Source of the DNA: Halomarinibacterium sp041392205
GTDB taxonomy: Bacteria; Bacteroidota; Bacteroidia; Flavobacteriales; Flavobacteriaceae
Assembly: GCA_041392205.1 (NCBI GenBank)
Contig: JAWKMO010000007.1
Coordinates: 62,001 to 126,000 of the forward strand
Reading direction: 5' to 3'
Length of the DNA: 64,000 nt
Made by a program: the position numbers and the translations under genes. Under the pieces are notes generated by a model. It was given only the letters and a program-made list of their open reading frames with translations. It was not told the origin of the DNA and made no database searches. Positions 56,888 through 64,000 of this stretch are shown piece by piece (positions within the stretch are counted from its first letter, which is position 1; each line of letters starts with the position of its first letter).

Positions 56888-57616
56888 TTGATAAGCAAAA
56901 GCGAAATTAAATTAATAACGAGTCTGCAACAAAAAAAGTACCGAAATATACACGGACTTTTTATTGCGGAAGGCAAAAAAATTATATCCGACTTGGTATT
57001 TTCTGGAGTACAACTGCAGTCGCTTTTTGCGACAGAAGATGTTTCAGAAATTGCCAAAAACTATCAACCCATTTCTGAAAATGAATTAAAAAAAATAAGC
57101 GTATTAAAAAACGCCAATGGTGTCCTAGCCGTTTTTGAAATTCCAAACGAAAGCGCTTTGGAAACCAAAGGATTGCAAGTGGTATTAGATAGGGTTCGGG
57201 ATCCTGGAAATTTGGGAACCGTTATTAGGCTTTGCGACTGGTTTGGAGTTTCTCAAATTATCTGTTCAAGGGATACGGTAGATTGTTATAACCCTAAAGT
57301 TGTGCAAGCCACGATGGGCTCTATTGCAAGAGTATCGGTGCATTATAAAGACTTAAAGGCGTATTTAAGGGAATCAAAATTACCCATTTATACGGCTGTT
57401 ATGAAAGGTGCAAATGTTTATTCAGAAGTATTACCAAAAAATGCCCTCTTGGTGATGGGGAATGAAGCTCAGGGAGTTTCAGAAGAAATAATGCAACTAG
57501 CAAACCATCAAATAACCATTCCTAATTTTAGTAAGAATAGGGCTGCCGAAAGTTTAAATGTGGCTATGGCAACTGGGATTTTATTAAGTGAATTTCGAAG
57601 AACTACTGAAACGTAA
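56888..57616 (+). CDS. SpoU/TrmH-family RNA methyltransferase
   Basis: 242 residues from the TTG at 56888 (MISKSEIKLITSLQQKKYR); the frame extends upstream to 56843 but overlaps the divergent TamA-like gene. The N-terminal substrate-binding domain is followed by the SPOUT knot with its three motifs: LDRVRDPGNLGTVIRL (about 110), LLVMGNEAQGVSEEI (about 183) and IPNFSKNRAAESLNVAMATGI (about 210, in part). It 2'-O-methylates rRNA or tRNA; the exact target nucleotide cannot be read from sequence. Convergent with porT. Confidence 0.92.
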   Translation: MISKSEIKLITSLQQKKYRNIHGLFIAEGKKIISDLVFSGVQLQSLFATEDVSEIAKNYQPISENELKKISVLKNANGVLAVFEIPNESALETKGLQVVLDRVRDPGNLGTVIRLCDWFGVSQIICSRDTVDCYNPKVVQATMGSIARVSVHYKDLKAYLRESKLPIYTAVMKGANVYSEVLPKNALLVMGNEAQGVSEEIMQLANHQITIPNFSKNRAAESLNVAMATGILLSEFRRTTET

Positions 57617-58316
57617 AATTTAAGAAAATACCTCTAGTGGACATTTGATCGATATTGGAAGTCCAAGGGCTGTTAGGATCATCATCACGCACCAGCTCAT
57701 CACTTGTAGCAAAAACACCACGAATAGATGGGGTAAATTTGAAGTAATAGAGATACAAGTCTATTCCAAAACCTAATTCAAAATAGCTAGTACCGCGAGT
57801 CATTCTAAATTGCCCTTCATTGTTGTCTTCTGGGTTTTTTTCGTTACTCCCTAAATTAATTGAACGCGACATTCCAACGACTACAAAAGGTTTAATGTTG
57901 TTAAGCCTCTTAGTAGAAAATTTAAGTAATAAAGGGACGTGTATGTAAGTGGATTTAACCTCCCTAAAAAAATCGAGTTCTTCTTCAAAACCCGGAAAAA
58001 TTAAATTTCGTTGTGTAAAATAAATACCAGGCTCCAATCTAAGATTTACATAACGATTGATGCGCATGTCTCCAATAAGGCCTACATTAAAACCTAATTG
58101 TTGTTCTACTTCTACATCGGTATTTAAATCCCCATTATCATTGGCATAGTCAAACTTAAAATCGTATTGATTAAAGCCCAAGAAGTAGCCCCAAGTAAGG
58201 AACCTATTGTCAAAAGTTTCGAGATTTGCCAAGCGTTCTTTACTAAATAATTGCGCATTCATTTGTGTTGTAAAAACACACCCAATTAACAGAATTAAAA
58301 TGTTCTTCATATTCAT
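57603..58316 (-). CDS. porT: Type IX secretion outer-membrane protein PorT
   Basis: 237 residues. Signal peptide (about 1-21), then an eight-stranded barrel pattern with FSKERLANLETFDNRFLTWGYFLGFN near the start (abbreviated), LGFNVGLIGDMRINRYVNLRLEPG in the middle and a C-terminal strand GIFLNFTF. The PorT family is needed for type IX secretion and is always near ubiE in Flavobacteria. It overlaps the ubiE stop by 4 bp and is convergent with the SpoU methyltransferase, whose 3' end it overlaps. Confidence 0.9.
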   Translation of the reverse strand: MNMKNILILLIGCVFTTQMNAQLFSKERLANLETFDNRFLTWGYFLGFNQYDFKFDYANDNGDLNTDVEVEQQLGFNVGLIGDMRINRYVNLRLEPGIYFTQRNLIFPGFEEELDFFREVKSTYIHVPLLLKFSTKRLNNIKPFVVVGMSRSINLGSNEKNPEDNNEGQFRMTRGTSYFELGFGIDLYLYYFKFTPSIRGVFATSDELVRDDDPNSPWTSNIDQMSTRGIFLNFTFQ

Positions 58317-59044
58317 TTCGTTGCCAAATAAATGGTAGCTACTCCAAGAGTTTGAGGCTTATTTTTCACCTCTATAAACCCAATTTTCCTCAAAATATTG
58401 TTTAACTTATTTCCATAGGGAAAGGTAGCGGCACTTTCTTTTAAATATTTGTAGGCTACTTTATCTTTGGACATGATTTTTCCTATCAAAGGTAAAATTC
58501 CGTTGCAATATAAATAATAGCCTTGTTTCCAAGGAAATTTTGTGGGGACTGAAGTTTCTAAAATAATAAAGAGTCCGCCAGGAGTAAGTACTCTGTATAT
58601 CTCTGCTAATCCATTTTCCAGATGATCAAAATTTCGAATGCCGAAGGAGACACTTATGGCATCAAAACTATTGGTTTCAAACGGAAGTGCTTCACTATCT
58701 CCTTTAATAAATTCAACCTTTGTATCCAAGGATTTTTTGGTTGCTTTTTTTTTCGCTACACTCAGCATTCCTGAAGATAAGTCCAGCCCAACAATTCTTT
58801 CAGCGTTCGTTTTTTCAGCAAATTGTAATGCCAAATCTCCAGTTCCGGTTGCGATGTCTAAAATGGATTTCGGATTACCTTGCTGCACCAGCTTCACCAC
58901 TTTTTTTCGCCATTTAATATCGCTTCCCAAAGAGATTACCTTGTTAATACCATCATACTCTTCAGAAATGGTATCGAACATACGTTCTACCTGCTCTTTT
59001 TTATCTAGGGTTGATTTTTTATAAGGTGTAATTTTTGTTTCCAT
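58313..59044 (-). CDS. ubiE: Demethylmenaquinone methyltransferase UbiE/MenG
   Basis: 243 residues from the ATG at 59044 (METKITPYK); an upstream ATG adds 5 residues. Final step of menaquinone synthesis. SAM motif I is SILDIATGTGDLALQF (about 60-75), with the family signatures KWRKKVVKL, VSFGIRNFDH (about 135-144) and LTPGGLFIILETS (about 157-169). The gene precedes porT in the same operon. Confidence 0.95.
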   Translation of the reverse strand: METKITPYKKSTLDKKEQVERMFDTISEEYDGINKVISLGSDIKWRKKVVKLVQQGNPKSILDIATGTGDLALQFAEKTNAERIVGLDLSSGMLSVAKKKATKKSLDTKVEFIKGDSEALPFETNSFDAISVSFGIRNFDHLENGLAEIYRVLTPGGLFIILETSVPTKFPWKQGYYLYCNGILPLIGKIMSKDKVAYKYLKESAATFPYGNKLNNILRKIGFIEVKNKPQTLGVATIYLATK

Positions 59045-59142
59045 AACATGCGGATGCAAAACTACTATTTTTTAGTGGAATGAAAGAGTTTCCTTGTTTT
59101 TTAAATGCGCCTCTTAAAATCAATTAAGAGTGTTCTTTTTTG

Positions 59143-59150
59143 TACCTTTG
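59143..59150 (+). promoter_or_regulatory. Putative trkA promoter (-7 element TACCTTTG)
   Basis: Perfect TAnnTTTG, 25 bp before the trkA ATG at 59175. No clear -33 element. The ATG at 59175, not the upstream TTG at 59130, fits this promoter. Confidence 0.5.
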
Positions 59151-59174
59151 TTGCCTTATAGCACAAAAATATTT

Positions 59175-60524
59175 ATGAAAATTATTATTGCCGGTGCCGG
59201 TGAGGTAGGATTTCATTTAGCAAAGCTGCTTTCTTTTGAGTCGCAAGACATTACCCTTATAGATACCAATAGAGATTCTCTAGCTTATGCAGACACCCAT
59301 TTGGATATTCGAGTAATCCGTGGGGATGCAACTTCAATATCGGTTTTAAAAGAGGCTCGCGTAGATGATACCGATTTAGTAATTGCAGTTACTTCAAGTG
59401 AAACAACCAATATTACGGCTTGTGTTTTAGCAAAACAATTAGGAGCAAAAAAAACCATTGCACGAATTTCTAATACCGAATTTTTAGAAAATAAAGACGA
59501 AGTTGGTTTTACGAAGTTTGGTATAGATGAATTAATATCCCCAGAAGCCTTGGCTTCTAATGAGATTGAATTATTACTCAACCAAAGTGCTTTTAATGAT
59601 ACTTACGAGTTTGAAGAAGGCGCCCTAACCATGATAGGACTTCATTTATCCAGAACCGCTGCCTTTGTTGGGAAAACCGTAAAGGAAATTGGTTTGCAAT
59701 ATCCCGAACTCAATTATGTTCCTATCGCGATACAACGCTATGGTACCCAGTATACCCTCATTCCAAGAGGAGATACCCAATTTAAAGAAGGAGACCAAGT
59801 CTATTTTACCACCACTGAAGATGGAGTAGACTATATCTATAAACTTTCGGGTAAAATAAAAGAAGACATTAAAAATGTAATGATCTTGGGCGGAAGCAAT
59901 ATTGGTTGTAAAACGGCCATCGATTTGTGTAAAAGCAAGTTTAATGTAAAACTTATTGAAAACAATAAAGAGAAAGCCTTTGAAATTGCTGATGATATCC
60001 CTAATTGTTTGGTAATTAATGGGGATGGAAGAAATGTGGAGTTGTTGCAAGAAGAAGCTATTTCAGAAATGGATGCTTTTATTTCGGTTACAGGGAATAG
60101 CGAAATTAATATCATGTCCTGTCTTGTAGCAAAATCTAAAGGGGTTAAAAAAACTATTGCATTGGTTGAAAATATGGATTATTTTCAGCTGTCACATTCC
60201 ATAGGTATAGACACTCTTATTAATAAAAAACTTTTAGCGGCCAATCATATTTTTAGATATGTTAGGAAAGGTGAAATTGTAGCGATGACACGGCTAAATA
60301 ACATGAATGCCGAATTATTGGAGTTTGTTGTTTCCCCTCGTTCTCAAGTTTGTCATAAAATGATACGTGATATTGACTTTCCAAGATCTGCTATTATTGG
60401 GGGAGTAATAAGAAATGGTGAAGGAATGATTGCCTTAGGCGATTTTAAAATTTTAGAGGGAGATCGTATTGTGGTTTGTTGTTTACCGCAATCCATTAAA
60501 AAAGTGGAAAATCTATTTACCTAA
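59175..60524 (+). CDS. trkA: Trk potassium uptake regulatory subunit TrkA
   Basis: 449 residues from the ATG at 59175 (MKIIIAGAGEVGFHLAKLL); the open frame is longer upstream but crosses the promoter. Peripheral NAD-binding subunit that gates the TrkH channel. Two TrkA_N Rossmann domains (about 1-130 and 230-355, second starting KNVMILGGSNIG) alternate with two TrkA_C domains. Its TAA overlaps the trkH ATG by one base (TAATG), so the pair is coupled. Confidence 0.95.
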   Translation: MKIIIAGAGEVGFHLAKLLSFESQDITLIDTNRDSLAYADTHLDIRVIRGDATSISVLKEARVDDTDLVIAVTSSETTNITACVLAKQLGAKKTIARISNTEFLENKDEVGFTKFGIDELISPEALASNEIELLLNQSAFNDTYEFEEGALTMIGLHLSRTAAFVGKTVKEIGLQYPELNYVPIAIQRYGTQYTLIPRGDTQFKEGDQVYFTTTEDGVDYIYKLSGKIKEDIKNVMILGGSNIGCKTAIDLCKSKFNVKLIENNKEKAFEIADDIPNCLVINGDGRNVELLQEEAISEMDAFISVTGNSEINIMSCLVAKSKGVKKTIALVENMDYFQLSHSIGIDTLINKKLLAANHIFRYVRKGEIVAMTRLNNMNAELLEFVVSPRSQVCHKMIRDIDFPRSAIIGGVIRNGEGMIALGDFKILEGDRIVVCCLPQSIKKVENLFT

Positions 60525-62029
60525 TGGGCGTCTTTTCCAAAATCAATTTCCGAATTATTTTCCACCTTATGGGCCTTTTAATTATGGTTAATGGAGGCTT
60601 TATGTTGCTATCTTCTATGGTGAGTTTTTTTTACGATGATGGTGTTGTAAAAGAACTCTCTTTTGCATCATTAACGGCAATAATTTTAGGAGGTGCAATT
60701 ATGTTTGTTACTAGAAAGCACAGGAAGGAAATACAAAAAAAAGAAGGATATATTGTGGTTACCTTTGGTTGGATTTTCATGGCGCTTATAGGGACACTAC
60801 CTTATATTTTTACAGGCGCTATTCCTAGTTTTACCAATGCTTTTTTTGAAACTATGAGTGGGTATACCACCACAGGAGCTTCCATTTTAAGTGATATTGA
60901 AATCATTCCTAAAGGCGTGTTGTTTTGGCGTAGTATTACTCATTGGATTGGCGGTATGGGAATTATTGTCCTAGCGATTGCTATTTTACCACTTTTAGGG
61001 ATTGGTGGCATGCAGCTTTTTGCGGCAGAAGCACCAGGGCCAGCAGGAGATAAATTGCACCCAAGAATCACCGATACCGCAAAACGTCTGTGGCTTATTT
61101 ATGTGGGATATACCTTAGCTGAAACCTTACTCCTATGGGCGGCAGGAATGACCTTTTTTGATGCCATTAATCATTCTTTAAGCACCTTAAGTACAGGAGG
61201 TTTTTCTACAAAAAATGCAAGTGTAGCCTACTGGAACTCACAACCCTTAATACAATACATCATTATTGTTTTTATGTTTTTGGCGGGGACTAATTTTGTC
61301 TTAAGTTACTTTGCATTTAAAGGGAAATTTCAAAAGATTATAAAAGACGAAGAATTTAAATTATATAGCGTTTTCATTGTAGGCTTAACGCTTGTTGCGG
61401 CTTGTTTTATTTACTTCTACGCAAATCACCAAACGGCGTCCATTCAAGACCCTATGGTATGGGGGCCTTTGGAGTATTCCTTTCGGCACGCATTATTTCA
61501 AGTACTAGCAGTAGTAACTACGACGGGATTTGTTTCTGCCGATTTTACCACTTGGATTCCTTTTCTGACGATTTTCTTTTTTGGTCTTATGTTTTTAGGC
61601 GGTTCCGCAGGTTCCACGGCAGGAGGTATTAAGGTAGTACGACATTTAATTATGATTAAAAACGGCATTATGGAATTCAAAAGAACTCTGCACCCTAGTG
61701 CTATATTGCCTGTTCGCTACAATAACAAAGCCATCCAGCAACCTATCGTATTTAATGTATTGGCTTTTTTTATTCTATACATGCTTTCTTTTATTGTAGG
61801 GGTTTTGGTATTCTCTCTTTTGGGTTTGGATTTTGAAACTTCTTTGGGCGGAGCTGCGTCAACACTTGGTAACGTAGGACCCGCTTTAGGCGATTTGGGA
61901 CCTGTTGAAAATTATGGAGGACTACCTGCTGCTGCAAAATGGTGGGCTAGTTTTTTAATGCTAATAGGAAGGTTGGAATTATTTACCGTATTAATACTGT
62001 TAACCCCCTTCTTTTGGAGAAAACGATAG
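60524..62029 (+). CDS. trkH: Trk potassium uptake channel TrkH
   Basis: 501 residues, about ten to twelve membrane spans. It imports K+ (or Na+) with TrkA. Four pseudo-repeated pore loops are visible: SGYTTTGAS (about 112), LSTGGFST (about 222), VTTTGFVSAD (about 332) and TLGNVGPALGDL (about 448). The first three carry the selectivity-filter glycine. Translationally coupled to trkA. Convergent with the OmpA-domain gene. Confidence 0.95.
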   Translation: MGVFSKINFRIIFHLMGLLIMVNGGFMLLSSMVSFFYDDGVVKELSFASLTAIILGGAIMFVTRKHRKEIQKKEGYIVVTFGWIFMALIGTLPYIFTGAIPSFTNAFFETMSGYTTTGASILSDIEIIPKGVLFWRSITHWIGGMGIIVLAIAILPLLGIGGMQLFAAEAPGPAGDKLHPRITDTAKRLWLIYVGYTLAETLLLWAAGMTFFDAINHSLSTLSTGGFSTKNASVAYWNSQPLIQYIIIVFMFLAGTNFVLSYFAFKGKFQKIIKDEEFKLYSVFIVGLTLVAACFIYFYANHQTASIQDPMVWGPLEYSFRHALFQVLAVVTTTGFVSADFTTWIPFLTIFFFGLMFLGGSAGSTAGGIKVVRHLIMIKNGIMEFKRTLHPSAILPVRYNNKAIQQPIVFNVLAFFILYMLSFIVGVLVFSLLGLDFETSLGGAASTLGNVGPALGDLGPVENYGGLPAAAKWWASFLMLIGRLELFTVLILLTPFFWRKR

Positions 62030-62032
62030 TTT

Positions 62033-62842
62033 TCAATCAATACTGGTAATTTCAATTTCCACTCTGCGGTCAAATTCATCTCCCTTTCCAGTGGGATAGC
62101 GATACGCCATCCCTATATAACGCATTCGCCTTTTATCAATTCCGTTTTTTGCAAGGTAATTATAGAGCGATTGTGCACGGGCCTCCGAAAGATTATTTTT
62201 CCCCGTCCGTACATTTTTTAAATCGAGATAACGACGTTCGCTATCACCGCAGCAAATATGTCCTATTAGCTTAAATTTTACAAAAGGATGTTTATTTAAA
62301 AAAGTAATTAATTTCTCAAGTGCTGGGATGCTTTCGTCCATGATAACATCTCTATCGGGATAAAACATAATTCCTTCTAAAGTAACTTTGTCTCCTTTTT
62401 TAGGAATATTTAAAGTAATAAGCGAAGGTTGTACTTCTTCAGTACTTGGGAGCTCCACTATTTCATCATCTACTGAAATATGATCGGTCTTTAAATGAAT
62501 TAAAATATCTACCCTTCTATTATTGGCCGCTTCCCCGTCTAATTGCCCTAAACCACGACTAGAGATAATGGTAAAATCCCGTAATTCCTTTTTTACATTT
62601 TCGGCACGTTTTCGGGAGAGTTCCAAATTGTAATTTTCCTCACCCACACTGTTGGTATATCCTTTTATATGAATATCAAAAAGGGATTTGTTTTCCAAAG
62701 CCTTTAAGCTATCGATTAATTGAAAATGTTCTTGGGTTAAATCAAATTGATCATTTTCATAAAATAGGGAGAATTTTTTTTCACTTTCTTGTGCTAAAGA
62801 AATCCCCGAAATAAATACTAAAAAATACCAGATAATTTTCAT
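62033..62842 (-). CDS. Protein with two OmpA-like peptidoglycan-binding domains
   Basis: 269 residues from the ATG at 62842; the upstream frame opening lacks a start context. Signal peptide MKIIWYFLVFISGISLAQ. First OmpA_C-like domain about 25-110 (FDIHIKGYTNSVGEENYNLELSRKRAENVK in part, DGEAANNRRVDI), second about 145-265 (FYPDRDVIMDESIPALEKLITF in part, LSEARAQSLYNYLAKNGIDKRR in part, EFDRRVEIEI). OmpA domains bind diaminopimelate in peptidoglycan. Having two with no barrel or TPR is uncommon. Periplasmic role unknown. Confidence 0.85.
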   Translation of the reverse strand: MKIIWYFLVFISGISLAQESEKKFSLFYENDQFDLTQEHFQLIDSLKALENKSLFDIHIKGYTNSVGEENYNLELSRKRAENVKKELRDFTIISSRGLGQLDGEAANNRRVDILIHLKTDHISVDDEIVELPSTEEVQPSLITLNIPKKGDKVTLEGIMFYPDRDVIMDESIPALEKLITFLNKHPFVKFKLIGHICCGDSERRYLDLKNVRTGKNNLSEARAQSLYNYLAKNGIDKRRMRYIGMAYRYPTGKGDEFDRRVEIEITSID

Positions 62843-63026
62843 CTGTAAAAAATTTGATAAATCGGTAGACCCGGTCCTAACATGATATTGGGATGGAATA
62901 TCTAAATTATGCATCTTTAGTTGTGCTGTAAAGGGTTAATGGGGATCTTCTGAAAATCGTTTACAACACATTAAAATTAATGAGATAGAATCAAAAAAAC
63001 TATTTTTTTAAGAAATATTGAAAAGA

Positions 63027-64000
63027 TTATAAGTTGACTTTCACCTTTTTAGCCAATTCCTTAGCTCGTTCTTTTACTTCTGAAACATTTGCCGATAGTG
63101 CATCGTAAGTTACCACAACACCCATTCTACGGTAAGGGCGAGAGGTAGGCTTTCCAAAAATTCTAAAATCACTTTTAGGTGCTGAAGCAATAGTTTCAAT
63201 TTCTTCAAAGCTGGGATTTTCAGAATATCCTTCAGCTAAAATCACGGCTGAAGCTCCTACGCGTTCTTGCGTTATTTCTGCAATGGGAAGACTTAAAATG
63301 GCGCGGAGATGCAATTCAAATTCATTAAAATTTTGGGTATTGGCAAGGGTTACCATCCCAGTATCGTGGGGCCTTGGCGATACTTCTGAAAAATACACGC
63401 CATTGTCTGCCACAAAAAATTCTACGCCCCAAAGTCCTGCTCCACCCAACGCTGCCGTTACTTTAGCTGCCATACCTTGCGCTTCTTTTAAATGCGAAAC
63501 TTCCATAGTAGCAGGTTGCCAGCTTTCTTGGTAATCGCCCCGTTCTTGACGGTGCCCTATAGGAGCACAGAATAGGGTAGGACCATTGTTTTGGGTTACG
63601 GTTAGTAGTGTAATTTCGTAATTAAAATTAACAAAAGCTTCTACAATTACTTCAGCTACATCGCCACGAGAGCCTTCTTGTGAGTAGCTCCAGGCTTTTT
63701 CTATATCCGCTATAGATTTAATGGTGCTTTGTCCTTTTCCGCTAGAAGACATTAAGGGCTTTACCACACACGGTATTCCCACTTCGTTAACGGCTTCTTC
63801 GAGTGCTTTAGCGGAGGCAGCATAACGATAATTGGCTGTTTTTAAACCTAATTGTTTTGCAGCCAAATCCCGAATGGCTTTTCGATTCATGGTGTAATTG
63901 GCCGCCTTTGCCGAAGGGACTACGGTATAACCTTGTTTTTCATACTCATAAAAACGTTCGGTACGAATGGCTTCAATTTCAGGGACAATAAAATCGGGTG
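63027..64000 (-). CDS. purT: Formate-dependent phosphoribosylglycinamide formyltransferase PurT (cut by right edge)
   Basis: About 324 C-terminal residues are visible; the frame stays open to the edge (PDFIVPEIEAIRTERFYEYEK upstream, in part), so the start lies beyond the window. An ATP-grasp enzyme that formylates GAR with formate in purine synthesis, the folate-independent alternative to PurN. Landmarks: NRKAIRDLAAKQLGLKT, VKPLMSSSGKGQS (ATP-grasp P-loop), EVSPRPHDTGMVTL (metal binding) and a C-terminal RRMGVVV. An internal ATG at 63890 is not the start. Confidence 0.94.
   Translation of the reverse strand, partial: PDFIVPEIEAIRTERFYEYEKQGYTVVPSAKAANYTMNRKAIRDLAAKQLGLKTANYRYAASAKALEEAVNEVGIPCVVKPLMSSSGKGQSTIKSIADIEKAWSYSQEGSRGDVAEVIVEAFVNFNYEITLLTVTQNNGPTLFCAPIGHRQERGDYQESWQPATMEVSHLKEAQGMAAKVTAALGGAGLWGVEFFVADNGVYFSEVSPRPHDTGMVTLANTQNFNEFELHLRAILSLPIAEITQERVGASAVILAEGYSENPSFEEIETIASAPKSDFRIFGKPTSRPYRRMGVVVTYDALSANVSEVKERAKELAKKVKVNL

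Overview
The window is chromosomal DNA of a member of the Bacteroidota, almost certainly a marine-type Flavobacteriaceae. The evidence is low GC, the gliding/type IX secretion genes gldB, gldC and porT, a type IX C-terminal sorting domain, a Bacteroidota-type short RpoD, perfect TAnnTTTG -7 promoter elements and almost no Shine-Dalgarno sequences. No rRNA, CRISPR array, integrase or transposase is visible. Both edges cut a gene: an unknown protein on the left and purT on the right.

Layout. 1-8 kb is housekeeping: an outer-membrane barrel protein, dnaG, a NarL-type regulator, nadE, gldB-gldC, engB and an alpha/beta hydrolase. 8.1-23.7 kb is an intact 13-gene division and cell-wall (dcw) cluster on the + strand: mraZ, rsmH, ftsL-like, ftsI, murE, mraY, murD, ftsW, murG, murC, ftsQ, ftsA, ftsZ. 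It is preceded by a textbook array of MraZ-binding boxes. 23.7-38.9 kb is an accessory island. It holds a LytS/LytTR two-component pair, three giant paralogous secreted proteins built of 17-residue NTTGxxNxAIG repeats with C-terminal phage-type S74 chaperone/protease domains, a small lipoprotein, and a NarL-type regulator plus TPR histidine kinase. The NarL pair and parts of two repeat proteins carry dense, clustered frameshifts. The island ends at a tRNA-Arg(UCG) gene whose 3' end is partly duplicated 174 bp away.

39.3-64 kb returns to housekeeping genes. These are yqeY, an M90-like peptidase, a type IX cargo beta-propeller, an AraC-type membrane-anchored regulator, rpe, rpoD, a lipoprotein-ECF sigma-membrane protein operon, pnp, rpsO, fbaA-accD, a TamA-like outer membrane protein, a SpoU methyltransferase, porT, ubiE/menG, trkA-trkH, a double OmpA-domain protein and purT.

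The most interesting part is the island. It looks like a surface-display system in which trimeric repeat fibres are assembled by a self-cleaving chaperone domain borrowed from phage tail fibres, flanked by two signalling pairs. Whether its frameshifts are real decay or an assembly artefact of a repetitive locus cannot be decided from the sequence alone. Secondary points are the loss of all zinc ligands in both DnaG and AccD, and a response regulator with Glu in place of the phospho-acceptor Asp.
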